Notes: a model not told the origin generated them from the sequence alone. A DNA stretch of 64,000 bases from an uncultured Oscillospiraceae bacterium (GCA_934636655.1 CAKUAS010000006.1:1-64000), one strand, 5' to 3'; numbered from the stretch's first letter, positions 22,814 to 31,325 are shown. Translations and numbers: made by a program.

Positions 22814-23443
22814 TTAAACATATTTCTTCCAGTTTTCATTCAGGAAGGACTTGAAGTCAGCGCCGTGACCGGGGTATCGAATGTGTGTGAGCTCATGCAG
22901 GACTACCTTTGAGATAAACTCTCTCGGCTCGGCGGCAAGATACACGCTCAGCCAGATCCTTCGCTCGGCAACATTGCAGCTGCCCCAACGCGTTTTCATC
23001 TTTTTCGTTCGCCATTCGCGGCACCTTAGACCGGTCCTGTCCTGCCAAAGAGAGATATATTCCTCCGCGATCGGAATGAGTACAGCCCGGTAAAACTCAA
23101 TCACCGCCGCTTCGCGCTGCTCGTGCGTACTGTTTCGGCGAACGGTGAGCACAAGCTCTTGGCCGTCTATTGCCGCGCCGGGTGCCGAGCCCTCAACAAC
23201 GCGCAGAATGTACGGCTCGCCGAGGACGCGTATCGTCTCGCCGCTCACATACTCGCGAGGGCGCATACTTGCTTTTTTCAGCATCTCGGCGCGGTGCTTT
23301 TCGATCCAGCCGCGTTTTTGAAGCAGGAACGCGTCTATGTATTCGTCCGGCATACCCAGCGGCGCGGTAACGACTACTTCTCCCTCGCGCGTTATGCGTA
23401 TGCTGAGATTTTTAACTCTTTTTTTGATTACGATCTGGCTCAC
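22814..23443 (-). CDS. YgjP-like M48-type metallopeptidase (DUF45)
   Basis: 209 residues with the metal-binding HELTHIRYPGHGADF (about 187-201; HExxH plus a third His) near the C-terminus, and the family signature RWGSCN in KTRWGSCNVAERRIWLSVYL. The family includes SprT-like and YgjP proteins; E. coli YgjP has been linked to nucleotide (UTP) hydrolysis, so peptidase activity is not certain. Soluble and cytoplasmic. It is 76 bp upstream of plsY on the same strand, with a short repeat copy in between. Confidence 0.85.
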   Translation of the reverse strand: MSQIVIKKRVKNLSIRITREGEVVVTAPLGMPDEYIDAFLLQKRGWIEKHRAEMLKKASMRPREYVSGETIRVLGEPYILRVVEGSAPGAAIDGQELVLTVRRNSTHEQREAAVIEFYRAVLIPIAEEYISLWQDRTGLRCREWRTKKMKTRWGSCNVAERRIWLSVYLAAEPREFISKVVLHELTHIRYPGHGADFKSFLNENWKKYV

Positions 23444-23445
23444 CT

Positions 23446-23530
23446 ACCCATATTTTCATTGCAGCGTCGCGACCGGAAACTTCGGATAAAGCCGTATACG
23501 CAGCTGTATCAATGCACCTCTAAAGCTCCT
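23446..23530. repeat. Dispersed element, copy 6 (short)
   Basis: TTGCAGCGTCGCGACCGG with the terminal segment GCTGTATCAATGCACCTCTA (23502-23521) matches the family. The right end overlaps the stop codon of plsY. Confidence 0.55.
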
Positions 23531-24176
23531 CCGAAAAACCTATTCTGTCGAGCTCCCCGTCTCTGTCCCAGAGGAAATCAAGCTTGAGTTCCTTGCCCTC
23601 TTTGATGCGCTCGAGATTCTCGACATGCTTTGAGAGCATGGGCAGAGTTATTAGACTCAGGATCGCGGCCGCGCGCCAGTCACCGCGCTCGATGCCGTGA
23701 TAGATCGGATAAAATATCGCGCCGGTGATCGGCACGACGCAGAGGTAGCGCGTCGCCAGCAGCAGGATAGACTCGAGAAACAGCGTCGCAAGAAAGTCGT
23801 TGACGCCGAACGCAAGTATCACACCGCCAAGGCAGGCAAGCCCCTTGCCGCCGCGAAAACGCATCAGCGCCGGGTACATGTGGCCGAGGATGCAGGCCGT
23901 TCCGGCCGCCTCGCCTGCAAACTTGCTCTGAGCAAAGATCTTGCGCGCAAGCCCGACACTCACCGCGGCCTTGCTGATATCAAAGCACATGACGAACGCG
24001 CCGGCCTTTTTGCCCTCAAGTATCATCAGATTTGTAGCCCCGGCATTGCCAGAGCCCTTTTTTCGTATGTCATAGCCCCTTCGCAGACCCATAACATATG
24101 CCGGATTCAGGTTTCCGATGGCATAGCCCATTCCGGCGGCCGCAAGCGCGGCAGACAGCGCCTTGTTTATCTTCAT
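23520..24176 (-). CDS. plsY: Glycerol-3-phosphate acyltransferase PlsY
   Basis: 218 residues of an integral membrane acyltransferase that uses acyl-phosphate to acylate glycerol 3-phosphate, the first step of phospholipid synthesis. The three PlsY loops are visible: RRGYDIRKKGSGNAGATNLM (about 32-51), GHMYPALMRFRGGKGLA (about 96-112) and a C-terminal GIERGDWRAA region. It overlaps the HAD phosphatase gene by 4 bp. The final codons (SEEL) run into a repeat end. Confidence 0.92.
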   Translation of the reverse strand: MKINKALSAALAAAGMGYAIGNLNPAYVMGLRRGYDIRKKGSGNAGATNLMILEGKKAGAFVMCFDISKAAVSVGLARKIFAQSKFAGEAAGTACILGHMYPALMRFRGGKGLACLGGVILAFGVNDFLATLFLESILLLATRYLCVVPITGAIFYPIYHGIERGDWRAAAILSLITLPMLSKHVENLERIKEGKELKLDFLWDRDGELDRIGFSEEL

Positions 24177-24826
24177 CGTTCTTCCTCCGTCAGTATATTC
24201 AGTAGTTTGCCGGTATCGTCGGCGATCGGGCAGTTAAACGGCTCAAGCGTTGCACGGCTTCGAAAGCCCCACGACACGAGCACGCAGTCGCAGCCGGAGT
24301 TTACGGCCGTCTGTCCGTCCACGTCCGAGTCACCGATATACACCGCGTCACCTATCTTGCAGCCGAGACTGCGCACAGTTTCAAAAACGCTGTCGGGCGC
24401 GGGCTTTTTACGCACATTCTCGCGTTCACCGACAACGCTGTCGAAAACATCGGGAAAATAGTGCGCGATGAGCGCCTTGACGGGCGCATCTGCCTTGTTT
24501 GACACGACGCCAAGCTTCCATCCGCGCGCCTTGAGCTGCGCCAAGGTCTCCGGTATGCCGGGGTACGGCCGCGTCAGGTTCATGCAGTTGGCCGAATAAT
24601 GGCGCTTAAACGCCTCGAACACACGGTCTGTCTGCTCTGGCGGCGTTTCGGGCGGCACAGCGCGCTCAATGAGCAGACGTATGCCGTTTCCGACAAAGCG
24701 CCGCACCTCGTCGAGACTGCGCTCGGGCAAGCCCTCGCTCGCGAGGGCAAAATTCGTAGACGCATGCAGATCCTCTATCGTATACAGCAATGTCCCGTCC
24801 AAATCAAATATCGCAAGCTTTTTCAT
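24173..24826 (-). CDS. HAD family hydrolase, phosphoglycolate phosphatase-like
   Basis: 217 residues with the HAD motifs: FDLDGTLL (nucleophile Asp8, acid/base Asp10), VVSNKAD (motif II Ser/Thr region), a Lys in VRKKPAPDSVF and YIGDSDVDGQTA (motif IV acids). A four-helix cap lies between about 15 and 80. Similar to Gph/PpaX enzymes that dephosphorylate 2-phosphoglycolate or pyrophosphate; substrate not certain. Coupled to plsY by overlap and divergent from 24955. Confidence 0.88.
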   Translation of the reverse strand: MKKLAIFDLDGTLLYTIEDLHASTNFALASEGLPERSLDEVRRFVGNGIRLLIERAVPPETPPEQTDRVFEAFKRHYSANCMNLTRPYPGIPETLAQLKARGWKLGVVSNKADAPVKALIAHYFPDVFDSVVGERENVRKKPAPDSVFETVRSLGCKIGDAVYIGDSDVDGQTAVNSGCDCVLVSWGFRSRATLEPFNCPIADDTGKLLNILTEEER

Positions 24827-24891
24827 AGTCTTTCCTCCACCATGATTTTAATACAGCCGAGCAAGAATTTCAACATTCTTTGCCATAGTGA

Positions 24892-24920
24892 TTGACCGCC
24901 GAAGCAAACAGTGATAAAAT
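24892..24920 (+). promoter_or_regulatory. Sigma-A promoter for the 24955 gene
   Basis: TTGACC (24892-24897), 17-bp spacer, TAAAAT (24915-24920), with GGGGGC as ribosome binding site 11 nt before ATG 24955. Confidence 0.7.
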
Positions 24921-24954
24921 ATTTGTCTAATATCTGAAAGGGGGCTATCGGTAA

Positions 24955-25461
24955 ATGGAAGACAAGACGATCCTTGAAGAGCTGCTTGAGCGCTCGCCGG
25001 ACGAGCGGATGCATAAGCGCAAAATGGATAAGGCATATCACCTGATGACCATGGGCATGCGCAGCGAAGCCGATGCTCTTTTTGACGAGATTCTGGCCGA
25101 AGAGCCTTATAATCGCGACGCGCTGACGGGAAAAAAGCTCATCGCACGGCAAAAAGCGGTCGAGAGCAGGCTCGATAACCTGAGCGCACGCGCAAGGGCG
25201 GCGCTCCCCGAGGCACGGTCGGCGCAGAATGATGATGAGCCGCCGGAGCCCTTAAACGAAGCGAAAGAAGCGCCCGAACGCGAGCCGAGGTTCATGTTTC
25301 TGCGCTCAAGGAAGGTGAAAGCCGCACTGATCGCGGCATTTGCGCTGCTCGTCGCCGCTGCCGCGGCATTTGTGATCACAGATAAGCTCGGATCCGATAC
25401 GGATGCAAGCGCATGTGAATATGAATATCTCCGGTGTACATATGTTGAGGTCGGCCTTTAG
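24955..25461 (+). CDS. Single-TM protein with TPR-like N-terminus, unknown function
   Basis: 168 residues. Residues 20-60 (KAYHLMTMGMRSEADALFDE, EEPYNRDAL) look like one TPR-type helical pair. A charged linker follows, then a membrane helix at about 121-144 (AALIAAFALLVAAAAAFVI) and a short outside tail with Cys153 and Cys160. Probably a membrane-tethered cytoplasmic protein. It is monocistronic: own promoter and a perfect terminator. I cannot assign a role. Confidence 0.7.
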   Translation: MEDKTILEELLERSPDERMHKRKMDKAYHLMTMGMRSEADALFDEILAEEPYNRDALTGKKLIARQKAVESRLDNLSARARAALPEARSAQNDDEPPEPLNEAKEAPEREPRFMFLRSRKVKAALIAAFALLVAAAAAFVITDKLGSDTDASACEYEYLRCTYVEVGL

Positions 25462-25472
25462 CAGGCAATCCG

Positions 25473-25541
25473 GTATACATAGAAAAAAGATAGAAGAGAG
25501 TGCAGACAAAAGTCTGCACTCTCTTCTATGTATACGTTTTT
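25473..25541. terminator. Long bidirectional terminator (GAGAG/AGAC hairpin type)
   Basis: A perfect 17-bp stem (25491-25507 with 25512-25528) with loop AAAA is extended by GTATACATAGA (25473-25483) pairing with TCTATGTATAC (25525-25535). It lies between two convergent genes. Confidence 0.9.
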
Positions 25542-25551
25542 ATATTTACCA

Positions 25552-27129
25552 TCATATATACTCTTTTTGAGTGATGCGTTTTACGATGGCTCGCAGGAGG
25601 AGCTTTGCAACGCCCGTATCCTCGGGAACATGCTTTTTGCCGTGAAGATATAGATCCTTAACCTCGATCCCTGCTATATCTTCGGCGGTGAGCGGATCGT
25701 CGCCGAGTACGACGAAATCAGCGATCTTGCCTACGGTGAGCGTGCCGCGCTTATCCTCTTCATGACTCATGTATGCCGGATTTGCGGTTATCATACGCAG
25801 TGCGTCAAGACGCGAGATGCGTTCGGACGGGGTGGGGTGATTTACAGAGCACGCCATGCCGTACAGAGGCTTCGGGCGCGTACACGGTCCGTCCGAGCCG
25901 TCACCGACAACAAGACCGACTCGATGCATCGTGCCGATGGCATTGAGCCTGTCCGTGCGCTCACGGCCGAGGATCGAGCACAGGTACTCGTCCGGCTCCT
26001 GCTTCCAGTAGATAAACGGTGACTGCGCAGCGATGCACAGGCCGATCTTTGCGGCTCTTTTGAGCTGCTCCTCACTGGCAAGGCATGTGTGGATCATTAC
26101 ATGGCGCGCATCGTCCCAGGGCTTATCGGCGTAGGCGGCCTCATAAGCGGTGATGCACTGCTCGACCGCCGCATCGCCGATGGCGTGCATGGTTATCTGC
26201 CAGCCTTCGCGGTTTGCGCCGATGGCAAACTCGTTGACGCGCTCCTGAGAGTAGTTCAAAACACCGTAGTTCTTCGGATCGTTTGCATAGGGCTCGGTGA
26301 GCGCCGCGTCCTCCGAACCGAAGCAGCCGTCGAGTGCAAGCTTGAAGCAGCCCCCGACACGCTTGAATCCATGGCGCTTGACCGCTTTGAGGTCCATCGT
26401 CTGGAAGAAAATGCGGAACGCCTGCGGCAGACCGGGTGCAAGGATCTTTATCATGTCGATATCCATATCGTTTGCAAAGCCCACGCCCTCGACGGTGTGT
26501 ACAAGGCCGACACCGACCGAGGCGAGGTACTCCGCGCCACCGGACAGGCCGCGAATGATGTCCATCGTCGGGATATAAGCCGTGGCCTCGTTCACACCGT
26601 TATAAAACGCCGACTGATACAGCCAGCCGGTCCCCTCGTTGCAGCCAGGATCGGACTTGACCTTTTTCGACAGCAGCTTCATCATCGCGCTGTTGCACAC
26701 GGCGGCGTGGCCGTCGTATTTCATTATCATCAGCGGGCGGCGCGTCCACTCGTCGAGATCGCGCCTTTCCGGCAGGCGATGCTCGGCCACCGTGTTTGCC
26801 GTGCAGCCGTAGCCCATGAGCACCTTGTTTTTCTTATGACTGTCGGCATAGCGGCGCACGGCCTGCTTCGCCTCGTCAAAATTCTTCACGTCCATGAGAT
26901 AAAACGTGTTTTCAAAAACGCACAGCGAACCGAAGTGCATGTGCGTATCGCCGAACGCAGGCGTCACCGTAGCGCCGCCGAGGTCGACCTTTTTCCACGC
27001 CCTGTAGCGCAGAGGCAGCCTTTTCGCCTCGCCCAGCCACGCGATGTGGCCGTTTTTGACCGCCATCGCGGAGTATACCTTATTCTGCTTCTCGCAGGAT
27101 ATGAATTTCGCGTTTGTATAAACCTCCAT
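25552..27129 (-). CDS. Amidohydrolase family protein (YtcJ-like, Amidohydro_3)
   Basis: 525 residues of a metal-dependent amidohydrolase. The entrance motif GDTHMHFG (about 59-66; HxH metal ligands), the later MHAIGDAAVEQCI (His ligand), MIHTCLASEEQLKR and VVGDGSDGPCTRPKPL (Asp) follow the YtcJ pattern. Such enzymes cleave amide or N-acyl bonds; the substrate is not known. No signal peptide, so cytoplasmic. AAGGAGGAAG precedes the ATG. It is flanked by a terminator and by a repeat element upstream, so it is transcribed alone. Confidence 0.88.
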   Translation of the reverse strand: MEVYTNAKFISCEKQNKVYSAMAVKNGHIAWLGEAKRLPLRYRAWKKVDLGGATVTPAFGDTHMHFGSLCVFENTFYLMDVKNFDEAKQAVRRYADSHKKNKVLMGYGCTANTVAEHRLPERRDLDEWTRRPLMIMKYDGHAAVCNSAMMKLLSKKVKSDPGCNEGTGWLYQSAFYNGVNEATAYIPTMDIIRGLSGGAEYLASVGVGLVHTVEGVGFANDMDIDMIKILAPGLPQAFRIFFQTMDLKAVKRHGFKRVGGCFKLALDGCFGSEDAALTEPYANDPKNYGVLNYSQERVNEFAIGANREGWQITMHAIGDAAVEQCITAYEAAYADKPWDDARHVMIHTCLASEEQLKRAAKIGLCIAAQSPFIYWKQEPDEYLCSILGRERTDRLNAIGTMHRVGLVVGDGSDGPCTRPKPLYGMACSVNHPTPSERISRLDALRMITANPAYMSHEEDKRGTLTVGKIADFVVLGDDPLTAEDIAGIEVKDLYLHGKKHVPEDTGVAKLLLRAIVKRITQKEYI

Positions 27130-27146
27130 GTCTTCCTCCTTCTTTT

Positions 27147-27537
27147 AGTGGCGCATTGACGCACCTACGGATACGGTTTTTGCGGTAGCCCGAATCGAGA
27201 CATTGGTGGAAACCGCGGTGTTTCGCGCTCCGCGAAATTGTGCTGACTTAGTGCAAAAATTTTGCTTGCACTCTTGCCTTCCCCTTGAGGGGAAGGTGTC
27301 GGCCATAGGCCGACGGATGAGGTGATTTTTCAGAGGCGCATTCAAATTGTGCCGATACATATTCTGCGTCAGCACGACCGTGGAGCGCGGTGGAAACCAC
27401 GGCATGCGGGCGAGCAATGCTCGCCCCTACACTGGCTCGGTACACTACGATAGTGCGATGCACCTACGGTCTCCTCCGCACTTTCGACACCGGGTTCACG
27501 CAATCACCGTATCGGTAGCAGAGTCCGTGCGCTAATA
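27147..27537. repeat. Dispersed element, copy 7, with nested palindromes
   Basis: Left end TTTTAGTGGCGCATTGACGC (27145-27164) leading to GGTAGCCCGAATCGAGAC; right end ACCGTATCGGTAGCAGAGTC to CTAATAAAA near 27537, inverted to the left. Inside are CCTTCCCCTTGAGGGGAAGG with GTCGGCC..GGCCGAC (27277-27316), a second internal terminal segment (TTTTTCAGAGGCGCATTC, 27325-27342) and GGGCGAGCAATGCTCGCCC (27408-27426). It fills the gap between hypA and the amidohydrolase gene; no ORF is credible. Confidence 0.75.
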
Positions 27538-27565
27538 AAAGACCCCCATGGGGATCATGGGGGTC
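27535..27565 (-). terminator. Terminator after the hypA-like gene
   Basis: GACCCCCATG / CATGGGGGTC stem with a 5- to 6-nt loop; on the minus strand it is followed by TTTTATT. Confidence 0.85.
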
Positions 27566-27571
27566 AGAATT

Positions 27572-27919
27572 TCAGTCCTCGGGTATATGGATCTCGCGGA
27601 TGAGGAAATCCTTGCCCGAAAGTATGGTTTTTTCAAAGCTGCCGCAGTTCGGGCAATAGCCTTCGTGCTCGATGACATTGAACAGCTCATTGCACTCGTC
27701 GCACTCGGCCATGCCGGGGATAACATTTATGATGAGCTTCGTGTCCTTCAGGAACGTATCCTCGACCACAACCGGATAGATGTCCTCAACATACTTCGGA
27801 ATGACCAGCGAAAGCTCGCCGATATCCAGAACGATCTCGGCCACCTCCGCGATATTATTCTCTTTGGCAAAGTCCGTGACGGTCTTTACGACCGAGCGGA
27901 CGACGCCTATCTCATGCAT
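27572..27919 (-). CDS. hypA: HypA-like nickel metallochaperone
   Basis: 115 residues. The N-terminal MHE (nickel ligand His2) and two CxxC pairs, CDEC (about 73-76) and CPNC (about 89-92), which bind the structural zinc, identify HypA. HypA delivers nickel to NiFe hydrogenase or urease precursors. No other hyp genes or hydrogenase subunits are in the window, and the gene is directly downstream (12 bp) of a large Fe-S flavoprotein gene, so its partner may be different (inference). Confidence 0.88.
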   Translation of the reverse strand: MHEIGVVRSVVKTVTDFAKENNIAEVAEIVLDIGELSLVIPKYVEDIYPVVVEDTFLKDTKLIINVIPGMAECDECNELFNVIEHEGYCPNCGSFEKTILSGKDFLIREIHIPED

Positions 27920-27931
27920 TGTGCGGCTCCT

Positions 27932-30583
27932 TTACTTTCTTGCGATTTTCTTGGTTACGAGCTTCGCGACTGCTGCCGGAGCGTTTCCTGCCGCGCCGAG
28001 CAGGGCCTTGAAGTACGGTGCGCCGACATAGTCGGTGACCTTCTCAAGGTGGATCGCGTCGAATTTGCACTTGGTGGTGCAGATGCCGCAGCCTACGCAG
28101 AGGCTCTCGTCGACGACGGCCGCGCCGCAGCCGAGGCAGCGCGAGGTCTCGATCTTCATCTGCTCCTCGGTGAGGGTTCCGCGCAGATCCTTGAAGGTCT
28201 TCTTTGCTTCCTTTGCCGAGCCCGCGGCGGCCTTCTGCCTGGGAGCGGTGTCAAAGCCCGCTACGGAGATGCCTGCGGTGGCGGTGTTCATTGCCTTATA
28301 ATCGCGTCTGTCGCGGCCGATGACCTGCGACTGGCCGGGATGTACATAACGGTGGATGGAGACTGCGCCCTCCTTGCCTGCCGCGATAGCGTCGATGGCA
28401 AACTTCGGACCGGTGACAACATCGCCGCCTGCGAACACATCGGAAACACTGGTCTGATAGCTGGGAAGAGATACCTTGACCTCGCCCTTTGCACCGGTCT
28501 CAATGCACTGCATGCCGCCGAGATCGATCTTCTGACCGATGGCGGAGATAACGGCGGAGACCTTGAGAGTCTCGAACTCGCCGGTACCTACAGGCTTTCC
28601 GGCCTTGAGCTCCATGACCTCGACCTTGAGTTCCTCTGCCTTGCCCTCGCCGCTGATCTCTGCAGGAGCGGCCAGGAACATGAACTTTACGCCCTCTTCG
28701 ATGGCCTCTTCGACCTCATCGTCGGCTGCGGGCATTGCGTCGCGGTCGCGGCGGTAGACGACGGTGGTCTTTGCACCGAGTCGGACTGCCGCGCGCGCAA
28801 CGTCGATGGCGACATTGCCGCCGCCGATGACGGCAACGCTCTTGCCGATGGCGGGCTTCTCGCCGAGGTTCACTTCACGCAGGAAGTCGATACCGGTGAA
28901 CACGCCGGGCAGATCGTCGCCCGGGCAGCCGACCTTTGCGCCCTTTGACGCGCCGACAGCGAGATAGAATGCCTTGAAGCCCTGCTCGCGCAGCTTATCG
29001 AGCGAAATGTCCTTGCCGACCTCAACGCCGGTTTTGAACTTTACGCCCAGATCCTTGAGGACCTTGATCTCGGCGTTGATAACGTCCTTTTCAAGGCGGA
29101 AGGAGGGGATGCCCATGGTGAGCATACCGCCGAGCGCTTTTTCCTTTTCATATACGGTCACGGGGTAGCCCTTTACAGCGAGATAGTACGCGCAGCTCAG
29201 GCCGGCAGGACCCGCGCCGATGACGGCGATCTTCTCCTCATAGGGCTTGCCGAGCTGGTTGACCATCTTGGGAACGAAGCGGTGCTTTGCCTCAAGATCC
29301 TTCTCGGCAATGAATTTCTTGATATCGTCGATAGCGATAGGCGAGTCGATATCGCCGCGGGTGCAGGCGTCCTCGCAGGCCTTGTTGCAGATGCGGCCGC
29401 AGACTGCCGGGAAGGGGTTTTCCTTCTTTATGAGCTCAAGAGCCTCGGTGTAGCGGCCCTGAGAAGCAAGCTTTATGTAGCCCTGAACGGGAACGTGAGC
29501 CGGGCACTGTGCCTTGCAGGGTGCCGTGCCGGATTCCATAACGTCGGTGCGGGTGGTGCGGTAATCGACGTTGTAGCTCTTCTTATCCCAGGGCACTTCC
29601 TTATCCGACTGATACGCATCGGAGATATGCGGATCGGTGGTGCACAGCTTCTGGCCGAGGCGAACGGCGTTGGGCTGGCAGTTCTCGACGCACTGGCCGC
29701 AGGCGACGCACTTGTCTTTATCGACCTTGGCGATAAAGTTCGAGCTTACGCCCTCGGGAGCGCGGAACATCTCGGCAATGCGCAGCGCATAGCAGGAGCA
29801 ACCGCAGCAGTTGCAGATGGCGGTGACATCGTCAAAGCCGGGAGCCTGGTTAACGTCGTGGACAAGGCCGTTATCCTCGGCACGCTTTAAGATCTCATAG
29901 GCCTCTTCCTTGCTGATGAGGCGGTGCTCGCCGTTTTTGGAGAAGTTGATGGCATTATCATTGATGTACATGCACATATCCTCTTCCAGGTGGCCGCAGC
30001 CCTCGCCCATAAGGCGGCGGGAACGGCGGCAGGAGCACGGGCCGACGGAAATGGCCGTTGCGTTTTCGATGATGGTGCTCAGCTCATCGTAGGAAGCGGC
30101 ATGAGTGTTGTTCTCGATGGCGCTCATAACGGGCATTACGCGCATGAAGTTTACGCCGTTGCCGAGAACGGGCGCGAGCATGCCGACGCGGATGCGGGTA
30201 TACTCCTCAAAGCACTTGCCGAGGTCGGGATACTTCTCGCACTGCTCGCGGTTGCCGAGGATACCCTCCATGATGCCGGGTACCCAGATGGGGTAGTAGT
30301 AGCAGGGCTCCTCGCCGCGGTAGCGCACACGTATAACGCCTGCCTTGACAAGCTTGTCGCACTGCTCCTGAGTAAACTCAACGCTCTTTCTCGCCTTCTT
30401 TGCGATCTCCTCGACGGAGAGTTCCTTCTCAAGGCGCATGCGCATCATGATCGCGCACATATCGTCGTCGACGATCGGGTCAAGGATCCTGTACTCGGGA
30501 TCCTTATAGGTGATGCCGGTGTAGGTCAGTCCCTCAAGGCTGATCTTGGATGCCAGCGCAAGGATATTAGGTCTGTTAGCCAT
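27932..30583 (-). CDS. Multi-domain Fe-S/FAD oxidoreductase (GltD-like core with extra ferredoxin domains)
   Basis: 883 residues. Part 1 (about 1-290) is winged-helix-like with cysteine clusters GPCSCRRSRR and CNCCGCSCY. Part 2 (about 292-320) is ferredoxin-like (CVACGQCVENCQP). Part 3 (about 355-790) is the glutamate-synthase small-subunit type: CKAQCPAHVPVQGYI and CGRICNKACEDAC clusters, FAD site VIGAGPAGLSCAYYL and NAD(P) site VIGGGNVAIDVARAA. Part 4 (about 810-850) ends with CLGCG and CVGCGICTTKCKF. It is likely a cytoplasmic NAD(P)H-linked electron-transfer enzyme; acceptor unknown. A near-consensus promoter with a small inverted repeat precedes it. Confidence 0.85.
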   Translation of the reverse strand: MANRPNILALASKISLEGLTYTGITYKDPEYRILDPIVDDDMCAIMMRMRLEKELSVEEIAKKARKSVEFTQEQCDKLVKAGVIRVRYRGEEPCYYYPIWVPGIMEGILGNREQCEKYPDLGKCFEEYTRIRVGMLAPVLGNGVNFMRVMPVMSAIENNTHAASYDELSTIIENATAISVGPCSCRRSRRLMGEGCGHLEEDMCMYINDNAINFSKNGEHRLISKEEAYEILKRAEDNGLVHDVNQAPGFDDVTAICNCCGCSCYALRIAEMFRAPEGVSSNFIAKVDKDKCVACGQCVENCQPNAVRLGQKLCTTDPHISDAYQSDKEVPWDKKSYNVDYRTTRTDVMESGTAPCKAQCPAHVPVQGYIKLASQGRYTEALELIKKENPFPAVCGRICNKACEDACTRGDIDSPIAIDDIKKFIAEKDLEAKHRFVPKMVNQLGKPYEEKIAVIGAGPAGLSCAYYLAVKGYPVTVYEKEKALGGMLTMGIPSFRLEKDVINAEIKVLKDLGVKFKTGVEVGKDISLDKLREQGFKAFYLAVGASKGAKVGCPGDDLPGVFTGIDFLREVNLGEKPAIGKSVAVIGGGNVAIDVARAAVRLGAKTTVVYRRDRDAMPAADDEVEEAIEEGVKFMFLAAPAEISGEGKAEELKVEVMELKAGKPVGTGEFETLKVSAVISAIGQKIDLGGMQCIETGAKGEVKVSLPSYQTSVSDVFAGGDVVTGPKFAIDAIAAGKEGAVSIHRYVHPGQSQVIGRDRRDYKAMNTATAGISVAGFDTAPRQKAAAGSAKEAKKTFKDLRGTLTEEQMKIETSRCLGCGAAVVDESLCVGCGICTTKCKFDAIHLEKVTDYVGAPYFKALLGAAGNAPAAVAKLVTKKIARK

Positions 30584-30634
30584 GTTTTTTCCCCCTGTTT
30601 TAATTGTAATATGTATCTTCTTCGGTTTTACATT

Positions 30635-30676
30635 GGTCTAAAGACCTTTATACCATGAAATCATACACTTTGTCAA
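30635..30676 (-). promoter_or_regulatory. Promoter and inverted repeat before the Fe-S oxidoreductase gene
   Basis: Minus-strand TTGACA (30671-30676), 18-bp spacer, TATAAA (30647-30652). GGTCTAAAGACC (30635-30646; 5-bp arms) lies at the expected start of transcription and could be a regulator site. Confidence 0.65.
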
Positions 30677-31012
30677 TTATTTAGCGTTGCCATTTAATAG
30701 TGTATTACGAAACTGCACATTTTTATGTACCGAAAACATGTTAAAAAAGCCGCAAACCATTGAAACTGCACGGTTTTTTGCTCAGAACAATTTTTTGCCA
30801 TGTTTATTCCGCATTCATGCAAAAAGTTTTATATTTTTTACTATTTAATTTAGATAGATGAATTTTTAAATTTTTTTGAACGTTTTTAATTCGCTTTAGT
30901 GAAATTGACGAAAAATACGCATTTGTTTGATTTTTGACAGTCCAAATTTATTAAAAATATCGGTGCAAATATTGACGCATTGTGAACCCGCAATGTACAA
31001 TATGCTTGCGTT
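30677..31012. other. AT-rich intergenic stretch without genes
   Basis: This part of the 740-bp divergent gap is clearly AT-richer than its surroundings (long T and A runs at 30825-30890). No coding region or clear hairpin is seen. A possible outer promoter TTGACG (30972-30977) / TACAAT (30996-31001) points toward the permease gene. Confidence 0.6.
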
Positions 31013-31042
31013 TTGAAAGAAACCATAACTAAACTCTATAAT
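31013..31042 (+). promoter_or_regulatory. Sigma-A promoter of the YkvI/PanE-like operon
   Basis: TTGAAA (31013-31018), 18-bp spacer, perfect TATAAT (31037-31042). Transcription would start near 31049, leaving a 5' leader of about 277 nt. Confidence 0.7.
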
Positions 31043-31048
31043 GCGTAA

Positions 31049-31325
31049 GACAATTCCGCAGGTCCTCCCGGCGGAATACGACGGGCAAGAAGCAGCCCGT
31101 TTGTCTGCCGCGGAAAGATTTTTTCTCTCCGGTGAAGCCCTGTTGCTCAAGGAATTGTTTTATGAACCGTTCCTTTGGAGCGGCGGGGACTTTGTTTTGA
31201 TTTTGACAAGGCGTGTGTAAGTCAGAACATTTTTCCTGAGATTTTGCCGGGCGGTTGAGGAGCCGCTTCGCAAAAGAGGAAATGTTAGACCAAAATAGAA
31301 GAGACTTAGAAAAAGGAGAGTCATC
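31049..31325 (+). ncRNA. Long structured 5' leader RNA (riboswitch or attenuator candidate)
   Basis: Four clear stems in order: ATTCCGC/GCGGAAT (31053-31059, 31071-31077); ACGGGC/GCCCGT (31081-31086, 31095-31100); a 17-bp stem, 31138-31154 pairing with 31170-31188 with only a 2-nt bulge; and a long interrupted hairpin 31226-31286 built from AACATTT(TT)CCT/AGGAAATGTT, TTTTGC/GCAAAA and GCGGTT/AGCCGC. The ribosome binding site AAAAGGAG (31311-31318) follows the last stem. It does not match the riboswitch classes I can recall. A 59-codon ORF (31041-31220) runs through it, but its ATG overlaps the -10 box and lacks a ribosome binding site. Confidence 0.55.

Noticed and set aside
27548..28948. Plus-strand frame of 466 codons
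   Set aside because: Antisense to hypA and the Fe-S flavoprotein; composition is that of a shadow frame.
31049..31325. Known riboswitch class (guanidine, T-box, cobalamin, SAM, glycine)
   Set aside because: The conserved sequence elements that define those classes, as far as I recall them, were not found.
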